Assembly: GCA_035517595.1 (NCBI GenBank)
Contig: DATIYN010000138.1
Coordinates: forward strand, 1-20,909
Direction: 5' to 3'
DNA: 20,909 bases
From: RBG-16-66-20 sp035517595
GTDB lineage: Bacteria > Pseudomonadota > Gammaproteobacteria > Burkholderiales > SG8-39
The position numbers were made by a program, and so were the translations under genes. The notes beneath the pieces are model-generated. The model ran no database searches and was not told the origin of the DNA. It saw nothing but the letters and a program-made list of their open reading frames with translations. Below are positions 16,996 through 20,909 of the stretch, piece after piece (position 1 is the first letter of the stretch; each line of letters opens with the position of its first letter).

Positions 16996-17992
16996 TCAAA
17001 GGAAGGTTGAGCAGCAGATTCTGCGGTTTCATCCTCACTGCGCCGTCTTCGTCCGCGGCGAGCGCGAGGTACACGGACCGTCCGGCGATGTCCCCGCGCA
17101 TCTCGGCCGGCTCGGCGAAGTCCAGGCGGAACAGCGCGAGGATGCGCCGCATGCGGCCAGCCTCGACCTGCTCGCCCGCCCACAGCGCGTTCAGGATCCC
17201 GGTCGCTTCGGCGTCCAGGCCCACGTGCCAGGCCCAGCGAGCCTCCTCGATCTGGCGGATCGGCTCGATGCGCACCGCGAGCCCGAGGAAATGCGCGATC
17301 CACGCTTCCATCACCCGGCAGAACGCGTCCAGCGCCGGGCGCCCGTAGGTCAGGCTGATCACCGTGTCGTGGCGCGACTCGCGCTCCCAGTAGAGCGCGG
17401 CGTTCTGCCGGTCGAGCACGTCGAGGTTCGCCGCCGCCGGCGCGACCTGCGCCTCGACGATCAGGCGCCCCAGGCTGCCGTACTGGGAGCCCGAGGCGTG
17501 CATCTCGACCGTCTCCAGGTCGGCGAGCAACACGTGGCCGTCGCGCAGGGTCGCCTTCTGCGCACGGAAGAACAGCTCGGCCGCGCGCAGGCGCAAGGGG
17601 TCCTCGCAGCCCTCCAGCAGGTTGCGCAGCACCACGTGCGCCATCTGCTCCACGAAGAGCGGCGGCACGTCGACGCCCGTCTTTAAGAGGCTCAGGTAGC
17701 AGCCCTCGACGGTGCCGGCCGCGACCAGCCGGTCGCGGAAGCGCAGCACCACCTCGTAGTTGTGCTGCGCGTCGGCATCGCCGATGGCGGCGATCGCCTC
17801 CGCCGGCACCGCGCGCCGCGGCTCCTTCATGAGCGAGGCGTGCAGCGCGTGCTCGGCCTCGCCGGATTCCTCGACCGGGTGGACCTCCGGCCTCAGGTAG
17901 TAGGCGCGCAGGAAATCGTCAGTGACGCCCAGGCGGCCGGCCGCGTCCCGCGCGAGCAGGCGGTAGCCGCTGTTGCGCCAGAACTCAGGCAG
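16985..17992 (-). CDS. DUF6352-like hypothetical protein, probably initiated at CTG
   Basis: 335 residues if started at the CTG at 17992-17990, or 281 from the first ATG (17830). The extra 54 codons encode LPEFWRNSGYRLLARD, GVTDDFLRAYYLRPEV and HPVEESGEAEHALHASL before the ATG. These look like real coding sequence and match what I remember of the N-terminus of this betaproteobacterial family, provisionally DUF6352. No ATG, GTG or TTG exists in this frame between an upstream TGA and 17830. The CTG would overlap the HNH gene's end by 8 bases, as in the other couplings here. The protein seems soluble, with no signal peptide. Features include SLLKTGVDVPPLFVEQM and LAADLETVEMHASGSQYG-like stretches. 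The function is unknown. Confidence 0.75.
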   Translation of the reverse strand: MPEFWRNSGYRLLARDAAGRLGVTDDFLRAYYLRPEVHPVEESGEAEHALHASLMKEPRRAVPAEAIAAIGDADAQHNYEVVLRFRDRLVAAGTVEGCYLSLLKTGVDVPPLFVEQMAHVVLRNLLEGCEDPLRLRAAELFFRAQKATLRDGHVLLADLETVEMHASGSQYGSLGRLIVEAQVAPAAANLDVLDRQNAALYWERESRHDTVISLTYGRPALDAFCRVMEAWIAHFLGLAVRIEPIRQIEEARWAWHVGLDAEATGILNALWAGEQVEAGRMRRILALFRLDFAEPAEMRGDIAGRSVYLALAADEDGAVRMKPQNLLLNLPLNEA

Positions 17993-18563
17993 GGGCGACG
18001 ACGAGCCGGGAATGCGCCGCCACGTGCTGCTTGAGGAACTCCATCTGGTCGGCGAGGATCCTGCGGTTGGTGAGGATCAGGTACTCGGCCTTGTTCGGCA
18101 CGTAGGGCGCGTACAGCAGCTCGACGCCCGCCTCCTCCGGCATGCGGTTGCGCTTCTGCCCGTTGCACTGGCGGCACGCGGTCACCACGTTCATCCAGGT
18201 GTCGCGCCCGCCGCGCGACAGCGGCCGGACGTGGTCGCGCGTCAGGCGGAAGAAGCTGAATTCGCCGCCGCAGTAGGCGCAGATGTGCCGGTCGCGGCGG
18301 AACAGCTCGCGGTTGTTCAGCGGCGGGACCTGGTGGAAGCCGCGCGCCGCGAGCGCCTTGCCCTTGATCGCGACGATCGAGTGCGCGGTGATGCTCGAGC
18401 GCTCGCCGGTGAGGCGCGAAACGCCGCCGCGGAACGTGAACGTCTCCTCGCCCAGCGTCCAGGCGACGAGGTTTTTCGCGTAGTAGAAGCAGGCCTGCTG
18501 CCAGCTGATCCAGCGATGCGGCACGCCGTGGTTGTCCAGCGAGAGGATGAGGGGGCTGTCCAT
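17985..18563 (-). CDS. HNH endonuclease-family protein
   Basis: 192 residues from the ATG at 18563 (MDSPLILSLDNHGVPHRW). An HNH nuclease motif is complete: CxxC at Cys95/Cys98 (CAYC), RDHVRPLSRGG with Asp110 and His111, Asn125, and the second CxxCN at Cys130, Cys133 and Asn134. The four cysteines form the structural zinc site and the H-N-H residues the single-metal nuclease centre. Stand-alone HNH proteins of this size are common chromosomal genes in proteobacteria, and their cellular role is mostly unknown. An upstream in-frame ATG at 18647 would add 28 residues that read through terminator sequence, so it is rejected. It is the first gene of the minus-strand operon ending with the HD-GYP gene. 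Confidence 0.9.
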   Translation of the reverse strand: MDSPLILSLDNHGVPHRWISWQQACFYYAKNLVAWTLGEETFTFRGGVSRLTGERSSITAHSIVAIKGKALAARGFHQVPPLNNRELFRRDRHICAYCGGEFSFFRLTRDHVRPLSRGGRDTWMNVVTACRQCNGQKRNRMPEEAGVELLYAPYVPNKAEYLILTNRRILADQMEFLKQHVAAHSRLVVAPA

Positions 18564-18590
18564 GGGGCGAATGGGTCTTCCGGCCGGATT

Positions 18591-18620
18591 CTGCCCCAAT
18601 CGGTTTGTGCTTTGCAACGT
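18591..18620 (-). promoter_or_regulatory. Weak candidate promoter for the HNH-DUF6352-alkA-accA-tilS-HD-GYP operon
   Basis: Between the hupB terminator and the HNH ATG, the minus strand carries TTGCAA (4 of 6 to the -35), then 18 bases, then CAGAAT (4 of 6 to the -10). A promoter is expected here because a strong terminator isolates the operon from hupB, but these hexamers are poor. Confidence 0.25.
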
Positions 18621-18623
18621 CCG

Positions 18624-18659
18624 CAAAAACAAAGGGCTGTGAGGCAATCCTCACAGCCC
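18624..18659 (-). terminator. Rho-independent terminator of the HU gene
   Basis: GGGCTGTGAGG (18634-18644), the four-base loop CAAT, and CCTCACAGCCC (18649-18659) form an 11-base-pair perfect stem. On the minus strand the stem is followed by a T-rich run (TTTGTTTTTG), so it terminates transcripts coming from the HU gene, whose stop lies 19 bases upstream. The plus-strand exit has no T-run, so it is one-directional. Confidence 0.93.
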
Positions 18660-18677
18660 GCGCAGATCGCCTGTACC

Positions 18678-18968
18678 CTAGCGGTCGCCGACGGCGTCCT
18701 TGAAGCCCTGGCCGGCCGCGAATGCCGGCACGGTCTTGGCGTTGATCCTGATCTCCTTGCCGTTGGCGGGGCTGCGACCGGACCGTGCCTTGCGCTTGCG
18801 CGGCAGGAAGGTGCCGAAGCCGACGACGGTGACGCGGTTGCCCTTCGCGACGCTGGCGACGATCGCGTCGAACACCGCGTTGACCGCTTCGCCGGCCGCC
18901 GTCTTGCTCAGGTTGCCGGCACGCGCCGCGGCGTGGACGAGATCAGATTTGGTCACAACGGCTGGCAT
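18678..18968 (-). CDS. HU-family histone-like DNA-binding protein
   Basis: 96 residues. HU is a small basic dimer that bends and compacts DNA. The sequence follows the family: TKSDLVHAAARAG at the start, VTVVGFGTFLPRKRKARSGR (47-66) covering the core and the start of the DNA-binding arm, and PAFAAGQGFKDAV near the C-terminus. The arm reads GRSPANGKEIRINA, where typical HU has NP(Q/A)TG; the proline tip residue is kept as Pro67. The ATG at 18968 has a very strong purine-rich ribosome site (GGGGGAGAGG). A longer frame upstream has no similarity. It is monocistronic, with a promoter at 18996-19024 and a terminator at 18624-18659. Confidence 0.95.
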   Translation of the reverse strand: MPAVVTKSDLVHAAARAGNLSKTAAGEAVNAVFDAIVASVAKGNRVTVVGFGTFLPRKRKARSGRSPANGKEIRINAKTVPAFAAGQGFKDAVGDR

Positions 18969-18995
18969 CCTCTCCCCCTGCGTCGTCGAGCGAGC

Positions 18996-19024
18996 ATCAT
19001 ATCGGCATCGATTCGCGAATACAA
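18996..19024 (-). promoter_or_regulatory. Predicted sigma70 promoter of the HU gene with overlapping palindrome
   Basis: On the minus strand TTGTAT (19024-19019, 3 of 6) is followed after 17 bases by TATGAT (19001-18996, 5 of 6). A perfect 10-base palindrome, ATTCGCGAAT (19011-19020), overlaps the -35 and spacer and could be an operator. T-tracts on the plus strand (A-tracts on the minus) further upstream could act as an UP element. Confidence 0.5.
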
Positions 19025-19035
19025 TCGCCGCAGCG

Positions 19036-19092
19036 GAATTTTTTCCCGCGCCGAGAATTTTTTCCTGAACGCGAAACATTCTCCGGTTTTTT
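19036..19092. repeat. Direct repeat and phased A/T tracts in the divergent HU/CoA-ligase region
   Basis: GAATTTTTTCC occurs twice as an exact 11-base repeat (19036-19046 and 19055-19065). Each contains a T6 tract (39-44 and 58-63 after 19000), and a third T6 tract lies at 19087-19092. Tract starts are 19 and 29 bases apart, close to two and three helical turns, which favours intrinsic curvature. The block stands out sharply from the GC-rich surroundings. Confidence 0.6.
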
Positions 19093-19096
19093 CATT

Positions 19097-20668
19097 TTGA
19101 TTCCGGACACATTGCCTGCGCTGCTCGCGCTGCGCCTCAACAGCTCCGCGCCCGCGCTGTTCGATCGAGGGCGCCCGGTTTCGTATCGCGAACTCGCCGA
19201 CGCAAGCGCGCGCCTCGCGCAGGGGCTGCGCAAGATCGGCGTGCGCGCGGGCGACTGCGTCGCGCTCTGGCTGCCGAACCTGCCGGCCTGGCTCGCCGTG
19301 TTCTTCGGCTGCGCTCAGCTCGGTGCGATCGCCGTCTCGGTCAACACGCGCTTCCGCAGCCACGAGCTCGGCGACATCCTGCGGCGCTCGCACGCGCGCG
19401 CGCTCGTGTTCTGGCCCGAATTCAAGGGGATAGACTTCGCCGGGATCCTCGCCGCCTGCGAGCCGGAGGCGCTCGCCGCGCTCGAATCGGTGATCGTCTA
19501 CGGCGAATCGTGCGCACCGGCGCCCGCGGCCGTGCTCGGCAAGCCCGCGCACGGCTACGCGGAGCTCGCCGCCGGTGCGCCGCTGCATGCCAACGATGCG
19601 GCGCCGCACGCCGGCTGCGCGATCTTCACGACTTCGGGCACCACGAAGGCGCCGAAATTTGTGCTGCACGATCAACGCACTGTATTGAGTCACGCGTTTG
19701 AGGTGGCGCGCGGCTTCGCGCTCGATGCGCAATCGACGCTGCTGCTCGCGCCGCCGCTGTGCGGCGTGTTCGGCTTCTGCGGCGCGATGGCCTCGATGGC
19801 GGCGGGCCGCCCTTTCGTCATGGCGCCGGCCTGGCAGCCCGAAGACGCGTCCGCAGCGCTCGTTGCGCACCGCGTCACGCACGGAATCGGCACCGACGAA
19901 GCCTGCGCGCAGCTGCTCGGATGCGGTGCGGACGTGTCGCGCCTGCGCTTCTTCGGCTACGCGGCGTTCAATCCGGCGCACGCCGACGTCGTCGAGCGCG
20001 CCGACGCAAAGGGTCTGAAGCTGGTCGGCTTGTACGGCGCCAGCGAGATCCAGGCGCTGTTCGCGCGCCAGGACGAGCGCGCGAGCGCCGCCGAGCGCAG
20101 GCAGGGCGGCGGGCTGCCCGTGAGCCCGGCCGCGCGCGTGCGGGCGCGCGACCCGGCTTCCGGCGCGCTCCTGCCGCACGGCGGCCAGGGCGAACTCGAA
20201 TTCCTCGCCCCCGGCAGCCGCATGGTGGGCTACCACGGCAACCCGGAGGCCACGCGCGAGGCCTTCACCGAGGACGGCTACTACCGCTCGGGCGACCTCG
20301 GCAGCACGCTCGCCGACGGCCGCTTCCTATATGTAGCGCGCATGGGCGATGCGCTGCGCCTGGGCGGCTTCCTGGTCAGCCCGGCCGAGATCGAGGCGGT
20401 GGTCCAGGAAGCGCCGGGCATCGCGGCCTGCCAGGTGGTCGGCGTGCCGCGACCCGAGGGCCTGGTGCCCGTCGCCTTCGTGATCCTGCAGCCGGGCGCC
20501 GAGCTGGACGAGGCCGGACTGCTCGCGCTCGTCGGCGCGCGGCTGGCGCGCTACAAGGTTCCCCGCCGCATCTTCGCCGTCGACGCCTTTCCGGTCACGC
20601 CGGGTGCGAACGCGACCAAGATCCAGAAGGGCAAGCTGCGCGAGATGGCCGAGGCGCTGCTACACTAG
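19097..20668 (+). CDS. AMP-dependent acyl-CoA synthetase/ligase
   Basis: 523 residues of the ANL superfamily, which adenylates a carboxylic acid with ATP and transfers it to CoA. Motifs in order are the P-loop TTSGTTKAPK (178-187), YGASE (313-317), YYRSGDLG (395-402), the hinge region RMGDALRLGGFLVSPAEIE (415-433), and the catalytic Lys508 in TKIQKGK. The substrate is not decidable from sequence. No ATG or GTG lies near the N-terminus; the frame opens at TTG (19097), with another TTG at 19112, and neither has a clear ribosome site. Residues from LPALLALRLN onward look like a normal N-terminus. A TRAP solute-binding gene begins 26 bases downstream, suggesting uptake followed by CoA activation of one organic acid. 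Confidence 0.92.
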   Translation: MIPDTLPALLALRLNSSAPALFDRGRPVSYRELADASARLAQGLRKIGVRAGDCVALWLPNLPAWLAVFFGCAQLGAIAVSVNTRFRSHELGDILRRSHARALVFWPEFKGIDFAGILAACEPEALAALESVIVYGESCAPAPAAVLGKPAHGYAELAAGAPLHANDAAPHAGCAIFTTSGTTKAPKFVLHDQRTVLSHAFEVARGFALDAQSTLLLAPPLCGVFGFCGAMASMAAGRPFVMAPAWQPEDASAALVAHRVTHGIGTDEACAQLLGCGADVSRLRFFGYAAFNPAHADVVERADAKGLKLVGLYGASEIQALFARQDERASAAERRQGGGLPVSPAARVRARDPASGALLPHGGQGELEFLAPGSRMVGYHGNPEATREAFTEDGYYRSGDLGSTLADGRFLYVARMGDALRLGGFLVSPAEIEAVVQEAPGIAACQVVGVPRPEGLVPVAFVILQPGAELDEAGLLALVGARLARYKVPRRIFAVDAFPVTPGANATKIQKGKLREMAEALLH

Positions 20669-20681
20669 GGATTCCTTTGGA

Positions 20682-20691
20682 GGAGGAGAAG
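20682..20691 (+). promoter_or_regulatory. Strong ribosome-binding site of the TRAP solute-binding gene
   Basis: The AGGAGGAGAAGG-like purine run just before the ATG at 20695 is the strongest Shine-Dalgarno in the window. It would give high synthesis of the binding protein relative to the ligase, as expected for periplasmic binding proteins that are needed in excess. Confidence 0.6.
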
Positions 20692-20694
20692 GAC

Positions 20695-20909
20695 ATGACC
20701 ACCATGCGAAAACTTGCGCTGGCCGCGATCGTCGGTTCGGCGTTTGCGGCGCCGGCGCAGGCCCAGACCACGCTTACGTTTTCGACCTGGGTGCCGCCGA
20801 CGCACCACCTCAGCGTCTGGCAGCGGAACTGGGCCGCCGACGTGGAGAAGGCGACCGCGGGCCGGGTCAAGTTCCAGGAGCTGCCGAAGGCGCCTGCCGC
20901 GCCGCCCGG
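20695..20909 (+). CDS. TRAP transporter solute-binding protein, DctP family (truncated by window end)
   Basis: The first 71 residues are in the window. A signal peptide MTTMRKLALAAIVGSAFAAP ends in AQA before Gln24, giving export to the periplasm. The mature start TTLTFSTWVPPTHHLS and the following WAADVEKATAGRVKFQELPK match the DctP/SBP7 family of tripartite ATP-independent periplasmic transporters, which bind organic acids and hand them to the DctQM permease driven by sodium or proton gradients. The permease genes should lie to the right. It is 26 bases after the acyl-CoA ligase. The ligand is unknown. Confidence 0.9.
   Translation, partial: MTTMRKLALAAIVGSAFAAPAQAQTTLTFSTWVPPTHHLSVWQRNWAADVEKATAGRVKFQELPKAPAAPP

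Noticed and set aside
18564..18647. A longer HNH protein starting at the ATG at 18647
   Set aside because: That start lies within the HU terminator stem and the added residues lack similarity to the family. The ATG at 18563 begins the recognisable protein.

Overview
The window is high-GC chromosomal DNA whose gene content and order point to a betaproteobacterium, probably Burkholderiales or a relative. Two syntenic blocks support this: ndk-rlmN-pilW-rodZ-ispG-hisS-yfgM-bamB-der, and a glycosylase-accA-tilS run. Coding is dense and almost gapless. Most annotatable genes are housekeeping genes. I see no prophage, insertion sequence, CRISPR array, rRNA or tRNA, and no gene-free stretch longer than about 130 bases.

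Region 1 (1-2563): the N-terminus of a TetR-type regulator leaves the left edge on the minus strand. It diverges from a plus-strand pair: a MAPEG-family membrane protein and a 665-residue CrtI-like FAD oxidoreductase with an extra N-terminal membrane domain. The AT-rich gap between them holds overlapping face-to-face promoters and a palindrome. This is the most accessory-looking part of the window.

Region 2 (2560-11582, minus): a tightly packed nine-gene operon, ndk > rlmN > pilW > rodZ > ispG > hisS > yfgM-like > bamB > der, covers nucleotide balance, rRNA/tRNA methylation, type IV pilus assembly, cell shape, isoprenoid synthesis, histidyl-tRNA, outer-membrane assembly and ribosome assembly. 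A good promoter lies upstream of ndk. The HisRS is not the usual betaproteobacterial kind; it resembles the Xanthomonas/Bacteroidetes form.

Region 3 (11670-13004, plus): a crotonase-fold protein lacking one of the two usual hydratase glutamates, followed by a DUF1993 protein.

Region 4 (12994-18563, minus): a second compact operon, HNH endonuclease > DUF6352-like protein (apparently with a non-ATG start) > AlkA-type DNA glycosylase > accA > tilS > GAF/HD-GYP phosphodiesterase.

Region 5 (18624-20909): an HU gene (minus) with its own promoter and a strong intrinsic terminator, then an AT-rich divergent region with phased T-tracts. On the plus strand follow an AMP-forming acyl-CoA ligase and the start of a TRAP-transporter solute-binding protein, which suggests uptake and CoA activation of an organic acid.

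No clearly new multi-gene system is evident. The best leads are the TetR/MAPEG/membrane-oxidoreductase cluster with its promoter architecture, the in-place HisRS type switch, and the HNH/DUF6352/glycosylase group with the unusual start codon.
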